Below are positions 46,361 to 55,554 of a DNA stretch of 64,000 bases, piece by piece. Under the pieces are notes generated by a model, which searched no databases, was not told the DNA's origin, and was given only the letters and a program-made list of their open reading frames with translations. Numbering within the stretch: position 1 is the first letter of the stretch; every line of letters begins with the position of its first letter. This stretch comes from Labrenzia sp. VG12. GTDB lineage: Bacteria; Pseudomonadota; Alphaproteobacteria; Rhizobiales; Stappiaceae. The position numbers and the translations under genes were made by a program. The stretch is taken from assembly GCF_002237595.1 (NCBI RefSeq), contig NZ_CP022529.1, forward strand, positions 1,364,001-1,428,000. The letters run 5' to 3'.

Positions 46361-48604
46361 TCAGCCGAACTTGACGCCCGGCTCAACGGCCATGGTTACG
46401 AAAGACCGCAGATCGTCCGCATTGAGCGGCTTGGAATAAAGATATCCCTGCAGATAGTCGCAATGCAGTTCCTGCATGATCTGGCGCTGCGCCACCGTCT
46501 CCACACCTTCCGCAGTGATGCTCAAATCAAGAGCCTGGGCGACCGCGATGATGGATTTCACCACGGCGAGTGCATCGCCGTCCTGATCCATGTTCATGAT
46601 GAAGCTCCGGTCGATCTTGATGCCATCGACAGGCAGCTTGCGCAGATAGCTGAAGGAGGAATAGCCGGTGCCGAAATCATCGATCACCACCTTCGCCCCC
46701 TTGTTGCGCAGCCAGGTCAGCAGAGCCAGGGTAACCTGATCATTGCTCAGGAAAAGGCCCTCGGTCACTTCAAACACAAGCCGGTCCATCGGCAACTCGG
46801 CTGCATTCACCGCGTCTTCGATATCCTTGTAGATCCTGTTCGTCTGAACCTGCCTCGGGGACAGGTTCACGTTCAGGCGCACGCTCTCGTCCAGTCCGCT
46901 CATCTGACTGAACTCGGCGAACGCATTCTTGAACATCCAGGCCCCAATCTCGGTGATCAGGCCGCTTGCTTCCGCAGCCTCGATCATGCGTGCCGTATTG
47001 AGGAAGTTGCCGGAGGGTGTTCGGAAGCGCATCAACGCCTCAAAGGACGCGATGGACTCGTCCTTTGCCAGCATAATCGGCTGATAATGCAGCGAAAACT
47101 CGGTCTGGTTGCTTGCACTTGTCAGAAGCGAAGCGAGACGAAGGCGCTCAAACGCCGCTTCCTGCATCAGGGGATGGAAAACAGCGTGGTTGGTCAGCCC
47201 CTTCTGCCGAACATCATTCAGCGCGATGGAGGCAAAACGAACGAGCTGCTCGGCATTCTGGCTGTCTGTATCCTCAGAAGCGAAGCCAAGCCGCATGCGC
47301 AGTGTGATCTGATTGTCGTCAAGGGTGATCGGTTCCTGGAAGGCTTCCTCGACACGCGCAACAACATCCTGGATCTTGTTGGCATCGCCACCCTTGAGCA
47401 GGATAAGAAACTCGTCCTTCTCCTTACGGGCGATCGTCAGCGCGTCCGGGAAGGTCTGAGACAGTCGGTGCCCCGTTCTCTTCAGAACAGCTCCGGCTTT
47501 TTCGTCCCCGATCCCGTCCACGATCACGCGGAACCTTTGGATGTCCGAATGCACCACCAGAAGCGGCGTGTTGTTAGCAGCATTCCGTTGGAAGGTTTCG
47601 ATAAAACCGGAAAACGTCGAAAGCCCGGTCACCCGGTCGACATAGGCCAGATTGCGAATGTGCTCGAGCAAGCCGGTCTTTTCGTAACCAAGGGCGACAT
47701 TGGAGACGAAAAGCTTCACGACTTCAGAACCGACGAGTTCCTCAAGCTGTTCTTCGGACATGCTCAGATATAGCGCACCAGCCATACCGTTGCGCGTAAC
47801 AAGCGGCAACGCCATGCCGCTCGGGGTCGAGCAGGAAACCTGCGTCTCAATACACTTGGAAACGCAGCCACGGATCACGTCGTCGCTGATCACATCGACA
47901 GGAAGATCAACCTTGTCTTCAAAGCTGCCCGTGGCTGCCAGAACACGTATGCTGGACTTGTCGGCAACCCCATAATCCGGCAGCGCTTCCAGACCGCAGA
48001 GGAGGCAATCAACGGGCTGGCCGACCAGGTCGTTCAGGTGCTGCAAGACGGCAGACGCGAACTCGCTCAGGGCGTTCTTTTCGACGATTGCCGCAAAATG
48101 CTCATTCAGCAGCTGAAGTTTCTTCCGATTTGTCTCCAGCGACATCACCAGCTTGTAACCGCGCAACGCAGTGATGATCGCGGTAATGAGCTTGGTTCGG
48201 GACAACTCCGCTTTTTCGGTGTAGCCATCAATGTCGAATTTCATGATCACATCGGTCTGCGGGGCATAGCCCGGCTGGCCGGTGCGCAGAATCAGTCGCG
48301 TGAAGTTGTTCTTGAGTTCCGAACGGATCCAGCTGACCAGGCTGAGACCGGCCGTATCGCTTTCCATGACCACATCGACGAGTGCAACGGCGATATCCTG
48401 CTGCTTTTCGAGGACTTCCCGAGCTTCCTGGGCAGACAGCGCATGCAACAGTTCGAAGGCTCTGTTCTCGAACATGCAGCCGGCGACAGCAATCTTGGTG
48501 ACCTCATGCACGTCCGGATCGTCATCGACGATCAGGATCTTCCAAGGCGCGCGCGTGGCCTTTTTGACGTCTGGTTCAGAAGGAGCGAGAAAGTCCATCA
48601 CCAT
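46361..48604 (-). CDS. Response regulator with REC, DUF3369, degenerate GGDEF and EAL domains
   Basis: 747 residues from ATG 48604, which lies one base after the kinase stop (TGAcATG); ATG 48598 is an alternative. Order: receiver (about 18-140, ILIVDDDPDVHEV, phospho-Asp in VALVDVVMES), DUF3369 domain (about 150-320), a GGDEF-like domain whose signature is degenerate (EKDEF), and an EAL domain with all main catalytic parts: FEALMRF, NLSPRQ, EVTEG, DDFGTGYSSFSYLRKL, IKIDRSF, AEGVET, LQGYLYSKP. It should therefore hydrolyse cyclic di-GMP, controlled by phosphorylation from the kinase beside it. It lies near the flagellar genes, a common target of c-di-GMP. Confidence 0.92.
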   Translation of the reverse strand: MVMDFLAPSEPDVKKATRAPWKILIVDDDPDVHEVTKIAVAGCMFENRAFELLHALSAQEAREVLEKQQDIAVALVDVVMESDTAGLSLVSWIRSELKNNFTRLILRTGQPGYAPQTDVIMKFDIDGYTEKAELSRTKLITAIITALRGYKLVMSLETNRKKLQLLNEHFAAIVEKNALSEFASAVLQHLNDLVGQPVDCLLCGLEALPDYGVADKSSIRVLAATGSFEDKVDLPVDVISDDVIRGCVSKCIETQVSCSTPSGMALPLVTRNGMAGALYLSMSEEQLEELVGSEVVKLFVSNVALGYEKTGLLEHIRNLAYVDRVTGLSTFSGFIETFQRNAANNTPLLVVHSDIQRFRVIVDGIGDEKAGAVLKRTGHRLSQTFPDALTIARKEKDEFLILLKGGDANKIQDVVARVEEAFQEPITLDDNQITLRMRLGFASEDTDSQNAEQLVRFASIALNDVRQKGLTNHAVFHPLMQEAAFERLRLASLLTSASNQTEFSLHYQPIMLAKDESIASFEALMRFRTPSGNFLNTARMIEAAEASGLITEIGAWMFKNAFAEFSQMSGLDESVRLNVNLSPRQVQTNRIYKDIEDAVNAAELPMDRLVFEVTEGLFLSNDQVTLALLTWLRNKGAKVVIDDFGTGYSSFSYLRKLPVDGIKIDRSFIMNMDQDGDALAVVKSIIAVAQALDLSITAEGVETVAQRQIMQELHCDYLQGYLYSKPLNADDLRSFVTMAVEPGVKFG

Positions 48605-48605
48605 G

Positions 48606-50216
48606 TCAATGCACCTTCTGTCCGCGTCGCTTGGTTGCTTCCGCAGAAGCAATGGCCGGGAATTCGATGGTGAATTCCGTGCCGGTCCCCACATTTGAAG
48701 AAACGGAGATTGTTCCGTTTAGCGCTTCTGTCACCAACTGATAGCAAATCGCCATTCCCAATCCGGATCCGCCTTTACCAAATTTGGTCGTAAAGAAAGG
48801 TTCAAATACCTTCTTAAGGTTCTTTTCGGGAATGCCCACCCCAAAGTCCTGACATTTGAAGACTATCTTCTTCTCTTTTTGCGCGTTTCGTCCACGATCA
48901 TTTGGCACAACGAGACGCGACGACAGTTTGATCACCCCTTCACTGCGACCTTCGTAGCCGTGTTTCAGGGCATTCTCGACGAGGTTAGACACCAGCTGAC
49001 TGACCGCGCCCGGATAACTGTCGACGATCTCGTCTGCATGGAGATCAAGCTCGACCTTGAACGGCGTCTTCTTCAGGGTTGGCTGAAGGGTTGCCAGGGT
49101 CTCGCGGATAATATGGTCAAAGTTGAAGGACCGTTTCTTTTCGCTCTGCCGGTCAACGGCAACTTGCCGGAAATTGCCCACCAGTTCGCGCGCACGCCCA
49201 AGCGTTTTCTCGATGATACTGGCGGTTTCCGAGATCCGGTCGACTTCGTTTTCAAGCGCTTCCTTGCTGAGGCTCTGGGCTTCGAGTTCCTTGTGCAGGT
49301 ACCCTGTGGCGTCCTTGATTGTCGTCGCCGCCATCAGGGCGTTGCCGAGCGGCGTGTTCAATTCATGAGAGACGCCGGCAACGAGCGCACCGAGCGCTGC
49401 AAGGTTATCCGCCTGAATGAGTTCTTCCTGAACCAACTTCAGCTGCTCCGTGCGATGGGCCACCAAGTCTTCCAGGTTAGTTTGATATTCTTGAATTTTT
49501 TGCAAATCGAGATGTCGACGCTGCACCATGGATTGCAGGCTGGCCGACAGGATGCCGATCTCGTCTGCGCGTCCGGGCATCAGTTCGGACTTCGGCGGAT
49601 CCTCGATCAACCGTGGCGTCGACAGATATTCGACGATGGCCGAAAGTGGCTGACCGATCAATCGCCGGAATACCGTGCGAATAACGATCGCAAGCAACAG
49701 CAGGTAGATGATGATCGCCGTAACGATGAACCCGACGGTGGACACGATTTCATAGGAGATCGTGTTCCGGTCGATCAGAATGAAGACCTGGCCGATGGCG
49801 TCCTTGTGCAAGATGGTGCTGGGTGAATTCAGCGTATAACTCAGAGCTTCCTGCGCCCGGGGTCCTGTCACCGGCTCACCGAAATTTCCGGTATCCGGTG
49901 TTTCGACCCAGACCTTCTCGACAACCTCGAGACTTTCAAGACCCCTGATCAACTGCAGCGTTGCGTCGGCATTCACCGTCCAGATGGCTCGCTCGAAGGG
50001 CCGCTTGGTTGCTTGAAAAAACGCTTCGGTTACGCGGATGGCGCGCGCATGGGACGCGTCCCATGTAATCTTGGTCAGAATACCGATGAAGATGACGCCG
50101 AGAATGGCAAACAGGCCAAGCGTATAGAGAATAAAGGTTCGGGACAGGCTGGCACGGCCCATCTCCTTGGGAGTGTATGGCAACGACGTACTGCCGCTAA
50201 GACTCAAGACGCCCAC
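48606..50216 (-). CDS. Membrane sensor histidine kinase
   Basis: 536 residues. Two membrane helices (about 27-48 and 157-180) enclose a periplasmic sensor of about 105 residues; then a HAMP-like linker, a coiled coil (KIQEYQTNLEDLVAHRTEQLKLVQEEL), the phospho-acceptor H284 in AGVSHELNTPLGN, and an HATPase domain (NLVENALKHG, DFGVGIPEKNL, GKGGSGLGMAICYQL). The partner is the REC-EAL gene one base downstream. The start is unsure: GTG 50216 abuts GAGG, TTG 50207 is better spaced, and ATG 50162 abuts AAGGAG. Confidence 0.92.
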   Translation of the reverse strand: MGVLSLSGSTSLPYTPKEMGRASLSRTFILYTLGLFAILGVIFIGILTKITWDASHARAIRVTEAFFQATKRPFERAIWTVNADATLQLIRGLESLEVVEKVWVETPDTGNFGEPVTGPRAQEALSYTLNSPSTILHKDAIGQVFILIDRNTISYEIVSTVGFIVTAIIIYLLLLAIVIRTVFRRLIGQPLSAIVEYLSTPRLIEDPPKSELMPGRADEIGILSASLQSMVQRRHLDLQKIQEYQTNLEDLVAHRTEQLKLVQEELIQADNLAALGALVAGVSHELNTPLGNALMAATTIKDATGYLHKELEAQSLSKEALENEVDRISETASIIEKTLGRARELVGNFRQVAVDRQSEKKRSFNFDHIIRETLATLQPTLKKTPFKVELDLHADEIVDSYPGAVSQLVSNLVENALKHGYEGRSEGVIKLSSRLVVPNDRGRNAQKEKKIVFKCQDFGVGIPEKNLKKVFEPFFTTKFGKGGSGLGMAICYQLVTEALNGTISVSSNVGTGTEFTIEFPAIASAEATKRRGQKVH

Positions 50217-50648
50217 CTCAATTCATGGTGTCCGTTTCGTCGCTTGAGGAGACGGCAAGTCGCTTTGCTTCGAATCCACCCCTTGTCGGGGAAATTCTGA
50301 ACCGCATGAGCGGACCGTATCTTCACTACATATTTCACAGACACTTCAACATTGCCCCTTGCCCAACCAACAGGCACGCATATCGCACAACACATGATCA
50401 GGGCGCCGGTGTGCCGCTATTGTGGCTAGGTTTTCTAAATTTTCCATAAAAATCAATTGTAAATAGAAACAGGCATTGTTCCGGCCACATGAAACGAGAT
50501 CTGGCCGGACAAAGTGAAGGAAAATCAGATTTTTCAAGCGGCATTGCGTCATGCAAATTTGTTTGGCGAGGTCTCATGCCAAACCGCTCCGTCCAGGTTC
50601 CAACCAACCTGTGTTGTCGACAGGTCTTAACACAGGCCCTTCATATAT
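50217..50648. other. Gene-free interval between the kinase and ftcR
   Basis: About 430 bases without a convincing gene, A/T-richer than its surroundings. It must hold the promoter of the kinase operon (right part of the minus-strand unit) and the 3' end structure of ftcR. Confidence 0.45.
50608..50636 (-). terminator. Inverted repeat after ftcR (possible terminator)
   Basis: A perfect 8-base inverted repeat CCTGTGTT/AACACAGG around a 13-base loop, 12 bases after the ftcR stop. On the minus strand it is followed by TTGGTTGG, not a true T run, so termination is possible but not assured. Confidence 0.45.
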
Positions 50649-51452
50649 CTAGCCGTTCACGACAGACAGGAAGGGTTTGCCGGAATTGCGCAAATCGGAG
50701 GCGGCCTCCAGTGCCTTGGCGGCTGCCTGAGAGGCCTGAACCGGCCGACGGCTGTCACCGACTTTCTGCTTGCAGGCGTTGTTGTCCTTCAACATGTAGC
50801 CGATGTAACGCGTGGATTCGATCGCATCAAAGCCTAGCTTCTTGCGCAGCTTTTTCCGCAGTTTCGAAATGTGGCTTTCCACCACACATTCATCAACGCC
50901 GTCATTCATGACGCCGTAAACCGCGTTGAAGATCTGTGTCTTTGTGACCCGGCGCCCCTTGTTCTTGACAAGATACTCCAGGATCCTGCGCTCCCGGCGA
51001 GGCAGCTCCATGACATCGCCACCAACCATGGGATCTCGCCCATCGAAGAAGACTTCGATTGCGCCGGTGCCGGCGGAGTTGTTGCGGGAGGTGATCCGGC
51101 GGCGAAACGCGCCCACACGGGCGATGATTTCACGGACATGAACCGGTTTTTTCAGGACATCGTCCATTCCGGCCGAGAACAACTCAAGCGTGCTGTCCAG
51201 GCTTGCCGTGTCTTCCAGCGCAACGATCTGCGCCTCCGGGCATCGGGACCGGATCGGCGCGACATAGCCGCAGCGCTCAGCACATTCTCCAAGCAGGATC
51301 GCATCAACCGAACTCAGATCCTGCGCGCAGGTGATTTCCAGCCAGTCGAGCAATTCCTGAGGTTGTAATTCCAGGGAGGCATAGCCTTCCCGCTCGAATG
51401 CCGAGGCATAACCTGCGGTTACTATCTCTCGTGTATCAACTATGATGAACAT
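50649..51452 (-). CDS. ftcR: FtcR/Rem-type flagellar transcriptional regulator
   Basis: 267 residues from ATG 51452 (MFIIVDTREIVTAGYASAFEREGY); 23 more open codons upstream are not used in homologues as I recall them. An OmpR-type layout: receiver-like domain (1-120) and winged helix (about 130-225, RRERRILEYLVKNKGRRVTKTQIFNAVYG ... VESHISKLRKKL), then a Lys/Ala-rich tail. The receiver keeps the Lys (LKKPV) but has G55 where the phospho-Asp is expected and lacks the N-terminal acidic pair. This is the family of Brucella FtcR and Sinorhizobium Rem, which activate flagellar genes; the flagellar setting here agrees. Confidence 0.88.
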   Translation of the reverse strand: MFIIVDTREIVTAGYASAFEREGYASLELQPQELLDWLEITCAQDLSSVDAILLGECAERCGYVAPIRSRCPEAQIVALEDTASLDSTLELFSAGMDDVLKKPVHVREIIARVGAFRRRITSRNNSAGTGAIEVFFDGRDPMVGGDVMELPRRERRILEYLVKNKGRRVTKTQIFNAVYGVMNDGVDECVVESHISKLRKKLRKKLGFDAIESTRYIGYMLKDNNACKQKVGDSRRPVQASQAAAKALEAASDLRNSGKPFLSVVNG

Positions 51453-51690
51453 GTCAGCCCCTTGGATTTTTCCAATATCAAATCCGTAGAATTGACGGGG
51501 CACTAGGTCAACGCTGCTCACCTGTTTTAGATACTATTTCAAGATTTAAGGTAGCGGCAATTCTTATATCCACATAGAAATGTGAATAAAAACTCCGAGA
51601 CATTACGAATAACTTGAGAGAAAAATTTAATAAAAACCGATATATCGCCGTTTTCTGCGACTTTATGAAGAATATTTGCCATATATATAC

Positions 51691-51716
51691 GCAAATAGCC
51701 GCTTTAGAAAGCGGCA
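51691..51716 (-). terminator. Hairpin after fliI (possible terminator)
   Basis: Inverted repeat GCCGCTTT-A/CT-AAAGCGGC (51698-51715), followed on the minus strand by TATTTGCG. It lies about 33 bases after the fliI stop, before the ftcR promoter region. A plausible end for the fliI transcript with a weak T tail. Confidence 0.5.
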
Positions 51717-51748
51717 TTTTACATTTAATACTGTTGTGAACAGATCCT

Positions 51749-53095
51749 TCAGTCCTCCGCGGCCAAAGCCTGTGCAAGGTCCGTAAAAGGATCCGTTGGT
51801 GCAACCTGATCCGCTCTTTGCCGCATGGCCTCATAAATTCTCGGGACCAGCCGACAGGCCTTTTCCAGTTGCTCGTCGCCGGTTGTCTGGAACCCGCCCA
51901 TCAACCGTAGATCCTTTGTGTCTTCGAACTGTGAAATCAGTCCCTTGATCCGATGGATCAGTTCCTGTTGCTCCGGCGTCCAGGCCCGGTCGGCCAGGCG
52001 TGAAGCAGATCGAAGCACGTTGACGGGTGGATATCGTCCGGCATCAGCAACCTGACGATCAAGCACGATGTGCCCATCCAGTAAACCACGGATTGCATCG
52101 GACACGGGGTCGTTGTGATCATCGCCGTCGACCAGCACGGAAAATATCCCCGTAATCGAGCCCTCGCCATTGGCCCCGGGACCGGCCCGCTCGATCAGGC
52201 GCGCAAGATCAGCAAAAACACTGGGCGGATACCCTCGGGCGACGGGTGGTTCGCCAGCTGCCAGCGCAACATCCCGCGCGGCATGGGCAAATCGTGTCGC
52301 TGAATCCAGAATGAGCAGGACCTTGTGTCCCTGGCTTCTAAAGTACTCTGCAACGCTCATCGCCGTTTTTGGCGCAAGCCGTCGCTGCATGGCGCTTTCG
52401 TCGCCGGTTGAGGCAACGACAACAGAGTTGCTGAGCGTTTCCCCGAGGATATCGTCGATAAACTCGCGCACTTCCCGGCCGCGTTCGCCAACGAGGCCAA
52501 CCACGACCGTGTCAAACTCACCAAAGCCGGCCAGCATGCCAAGCAATGTCGACTTACCAACACCAGAGCCAGCGAAGATGCCGACACGCTGACCGACACA
52601 CAGCGGTGTGAACAGATCAATCACACGTACGCCGGTGCGCGCGGCTTCCGAAATCTTGTTTCGGCTCATGGCGGGAGGCGGTGCTCTGTCCAGCAGAAAA
52701 GCCTCAACACCATGACTGAGCGCTCCGACACCGTCGATCGGTTCGCCAAGCGCGTTGATAATGCGCCCACACCAGCTCATATCGGGATGAATGGCGAGGC
52801 CGCCCATCACCGAGGCACCGCTGCCAATACCGATATCGGTAACCTTTTCGAGGGGTTTGACCACGACATCAGTCTGATCGAGCCGGATGATTTCACCCTG
52901 ACGCTTTGCAGACCGGCCCTCGAATTCAACGAGGTCTCCCAGGCAGACGACGCGTGACAGACCGGAGACCCGGATCGATTCAGACGACACCTGGGTCACC
53001 CGGCCGCTCAGTTTGACCGGTCCGACTTCTGTCTCGAGCGCGGCCAGCGACGCGGAGACCTGATCAAGAGCGTTCAGATGCGGAGCGTTGGGCAT
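51749..53095 (-). CDS. fliI: Flagellum-specific ATP synthase FliI
   Basis: 448 residues; the hexameric ATPase that feeds export substrates to the flagellar type III gate. Walker A GSGVGKST begins at G176; other marks are GDLVEFEGR, NALGEPIDG, VGERGREVREF and SATRFAHAARDVALAAGEPPVARGYPPSVFA, typical of FliI rather than F1 beta. Length normal. Its start overlaps the 3' end of the preceding gene by 32 bases, so translation is probably coupled. fliH and fliJ are not adjacent. Confidence 0.96.
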   Translation of the reverse strand: MPNAPHLNALDQVSASLAALETEVGPVKLSGRVTQVSSESIRVSGLSRVVCLGDLVEFEGRSAKRQGEIIRLDQTDVVVKPLEKVTDIGIGSGASVMGGLAIHPDMSWCGRIINALGEPIDGVGALSHGVEAFLLDRAPPPAMSRNKISEAARTGVRVIDLFTPLCVGQRVGIFAGSGVGKSTLLGMLAGFGEFDTVVVGLVGERGREVREFIDDILGETLSNSVVVASTGDESAMQRRLAPKTAMSVAEYFRSQGHKVLLILDSATRFAHAARDVALAAGEPPVARGYPPSVFADLARLIERAGPGANGEGSITGIFSVLVDGDDHNDPVSDAIRGLLDGHIVLDRQVADAGRYPPVNVLRSASRLADRAWTPEQQELIHRIKGLISQFEDTKDLRLMGGFQTTGDEQLEKACRLVPRIYEAMRQRADQVAPTDPFTDLAQALAAED

Positions 53096-53849
53096 GGCGT
53101 TCCTGCAGGGCTTTCAAGACGTCGAGCGGCAGACGATTGGATTGATGCGTGGCAAGTTGGCCAAGACCGGCGTCGGTCGGCACCACAGGGGCCTCTGCCG
53201 CATCGGGGTCCGTCCTTTCAACATAGGCCACAGAAGACGCAGCCGTTGCGGACGCCGCCCCGTCGATTCTGACATCGTTTTGCTTCAAGGTGCGGTCAGC
53301 AGAGCCTGTCTCGAACAAAGCACCAAGACCAGCCCCCACCATTGGAACCTCACCAGTTTTGGTGGTTGTTTCCACCAACAAGACGCTTTGACCACCGGGC
53401 GGGCTCGCTGGAACCTCCTCCGGGCCCGGTTTGCGTGGCGGCACTGGAACGTCTGGCAACTCCTGGACCTCGCCAGCCGGGGAACGTGTTTCCGCTACGA
53501 GCTGTGGCTCCGCGACGGGCGCGGCTTCTCCGCCTTCAAGACGGTCGCCAAGCGCGTTATAGGCCAGCATCGCCCCGAGGCCGACCGGCCCGCCAAGCGC
53601 AAATCCATAAAGCGCATTGCCGGTCTTGCGGGCTTCAGTGGAGATCTGGTCGTTTGTCACGGACCGGTAGAGTTCGGCAATGCCCGGAATATGCTGCAGC
53701 GGATTGATGACGTCGATGAAGTCGCCAAAACTGAAACCCGATGGCGCGGCTATCGGCGTTTTGACGGCAACAGGACTTTCCTTCCGGGCTGCGAACGCTG
53801 CGAGATCCAGCGGCTGGCCGACCGGTACGGTCAGGTCGACGGCGGTCAT
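53064..53849 (-). CDS. Unrecognised protein between flgF and fliI
   Basis: 261 residues; not recognised. It overlaps flgF by four bases (ATGA) and fliI by 32, so it belongs to the flagellar operon DUF1217-flgF-this-fliI. Seen: residues 1-60 with LTVPVGQPLDLAAFAARKESP, a possibly amphipathic segment FGDFIDVINPLQHIPGIAELYRSV (about 42-65), one Gly/Ala-rich hydrophobic stretch LYGFALGGPVGLGAMLAYNALG (about 83-104), then a Pro/Glu-rich, low-complexity C-terminal half ending in LDVLKALQERHA. The low-complexity part suggests a disordered linker. A flagellar role is inferred from position only. Confidence 0.7.
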   Translation of the reverse strand: MTAVDLTVPVGQPLDLAAFAARKESPVAVKTPIAAPSGFSFGDFIDVINPLQHIPGIAELYRSVTNDQISTEARKTGNALYGFALGGPVGLGAMLAYNALGDRLEGGEAAPVAEPQLVAETRSPAGEVQELPDVPVPPRKPGPEEVPASPPGGQSVLLVETTTKTGEVPMVGAGLGALFETGSADRTLKQNDVRIDGAASATAASSVAYVERTDPDAAEAPVVPTDAGLGQLATHQSNRLPLDVLKALQERHAQRSASERS

Positions 53850-54577
53850 GAGGTTGCCCCCAGTTCGCGAATGGCCTTTTCCTGGCTCTCATTGCTTGTG
53901 TCGATCATCTTGGTCGCGCTTTCAAAGGCGCGCGAGATCATGATCATCTTGGTCATTTCCCGAACGGGGTTGATATTCGCACCTTCGACATAGCCCTGCC
54001 GGATGCCATGAAGATCATAGGTCTGAACGGGTATGACCGGTTGATCCGGAATGACAGCTGAGTTTTCGGTTCTGGTCAGTGTCGCGTCGTTCGGGATCAG
54101 GAACAGTCCGATTTGACCGATCACTCCGACATCGCTCTGGCTGACTTCACCGGACTGGGTGATGAGGGGCGGCCCGCCTTCCGGGTCGAGCGAAATCGGC
54201 TGCCCGCCCGTCCCCAGGATCTGCTGACCGGTCAGGGTTCTGAGCGTGCCGTCGTCGGCTATCTGGAGCCGTCCGTCACGTGTGTAGCTAAGTGCGCCGT
54301 TCGGGCTGCGGATTGCAAACCAGGCCTCGCCTTCAACGGCCAGGTCCAGCGGGTTGTCAGTCTTGTTGACGCTGCCCGACTGCCGGGAAATATAGATCTC
54401 CCCGCCTGTTGCGAAACTCACTTGGTCCTGTCCGGCCTTGGAAATCAGTTCGGCGAATTTCACTTCGTCCGCGCGGTATCCGGCCGTGTTCATGTTGGCG
54501 ACGTTCCGGGCAACCGTTTCGAGCCGGTTGGACAGGGCGACCTGCGCCGAAAGGGCGACGTAAAGTGCAGACTGCAT
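53846..54577 (-). CDS. flgF: Flagellar basal-body rod protein FlgF
   Basis: 243 residues, a proximal rod subunit of the FlgE/F/G family. N-terminal rod motif ALYVALSAQVALSNRLETVARNVANMNTAGYRADEVKF, a central SGP domain (DNPLDLAVEGEAWFAI, SYTRDGRLQIADDG) and the C-terminal coiled part with YVEGANINPVREMTKMIMISRAFES. It begins three bases after the DUF1217 stop and overlaps the next gene by four bases. Confidence 0.95.
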   Translation of the reverse strand: MQSALYVALSAQVALSNRLETVARNVANMNTAGYRADEVKFAELISKAGQDQVSFATGGEIYISRQSGSVNKTDNPLDLAVEGEAWFAIRSPNGALSYTRDGRLQIADDGTLRTLTGQQILGTGGQPISLDPEGGPPLITQSGEVSQSDVGVIGQIGLFLIPNDATLTRTENSAVIPDQPVIPVQTYDLHGIRQGYVEGANINPVREMTKMIMISRAFESATKMIDTSNESQEKAIRELGATS

Positions 54578-54580
54578 GGA

Positions 54581-55369
54581 TCAGGATCCTCCAAGACGCA
54601 AATTCTGAATGCTGGCAAGAAGCCCCTCGCCCATCTGCACGACACCGCTGCCATTGCCGTAAAGCGTGAGCGTCGGCGAGGATGCACCTGCCGGTCCGTT
54701 GGCGAGGTCATAAAGAGCGGAAAATCGGTTGAGGAATTTCGACAGGTAGTCCGGATCGCCGAACTTGTCGAACTCCAGATGTTCTTCCAGGTAAGCAGCC
54801 TGCTTGTCGATGTCGGACAAGCCAAATTCCTGCGGCAATCCCAGCGACGTATAGACCGCTTCCGACAGAGCCCGATCGGCCAGAACGTCATAGGCATTGG
54901 TGATGTCCGGGGCGCGGCGTTCGAAATAGAGTGCCAGGCGAACGCCCTGGTTCTGTTCGCCTTCGCGCACTTCCAGTGTCTGCCGATGAAACTTCTCGAC
55001 AATTCCTTCCTGGGTTCGGGAAAACGAGGTGGTCGTTTCGCCGTAGCGCTTGAAATTGAAGGTCTCGGCGAAGGTCTTGTATTTCTGGTCCGCCAGTTGA
55101 TTGGCAAAGGCCGTCCGCTCGTCCGTTCCCTCTTCCAGCACCTTGCGAATGAAGGCCTTGGCATAGGTCATGTCTTCCAGACCCATTGCCGTCATCGCGT
55201 AGCTGAAGATCCGGTCGTCGGCCAGAAACTCGTCGATGGTTTTGATGTTCCGGATGTTCTCCAGATAATACTCGCTCTGGCGCTCGACCGTCGGATCCGC
55301 CGCCACTGTCTTCAGCGAGCGCTCCATGTTGGTTCTGACCAGCTGAACCTGTGTCAGGGTGTTGATCAT
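54581..55369 (-). CDS. DUF1217 family flagellar-associated protein
   Basis: 262 residues from ATG 55369 (MINTLTQVQLVRTNMERS); the frame is open back to 55429 only with TTG/GTG starts. The DUF1217 family is found in alphaproteobacterial flagellar loci beside flgF, as here, and its exact role is unknown. Seen: an all-helical protein with NIKTIDEFLADDRIFSYAMTAMGLEDMTYAKAFIRKVLEEGT and LSKFLNRFSALYDLANG. First gene of the minus-strand flagellar operon and divergent from motA, with about 185 bases between. Confidence 0.88.
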   Translation of the reverse strand: MINTLTQVQLVRTNMERSLKTVAADPTVERQSEYYLENIRNIKTIDEFLADDRIFSYAMTAMGLEDMTYAKAFIRKVLEEGTDERTAFANQLADQKYKTFAETFNFKRYGETTTSFSRTQEGIVEKFHRQTLEVREGEQNQGVRLALYFERRAPDITNAYDVLADRALSEAVYTSLGLPQEFGLSDIDKQAAYLEEHLEFDKFGDPDYLSKFLNRFSALYDLANGPAGASSPTLTLYGNGSGVVQMGEGLLASIQNLRLGGS

Positions 55370-55554
55370 CGTCTTGGTTCCCGTTGCGCCCGGATGCGGG
55401 CCATCATTCACGGAAACCTTCCCCGTCAAAGCTTACGCCAGGCTGACCCGGCCCAGTCGTGGAATGACGTTCCAATCGGTCAGCTTCAGACAAGTCTCAG
55501 CTTCTAGCGTCGTCCCGATCCGAGTTGACATCCACACCAGTCGGGAGCTGTTAG

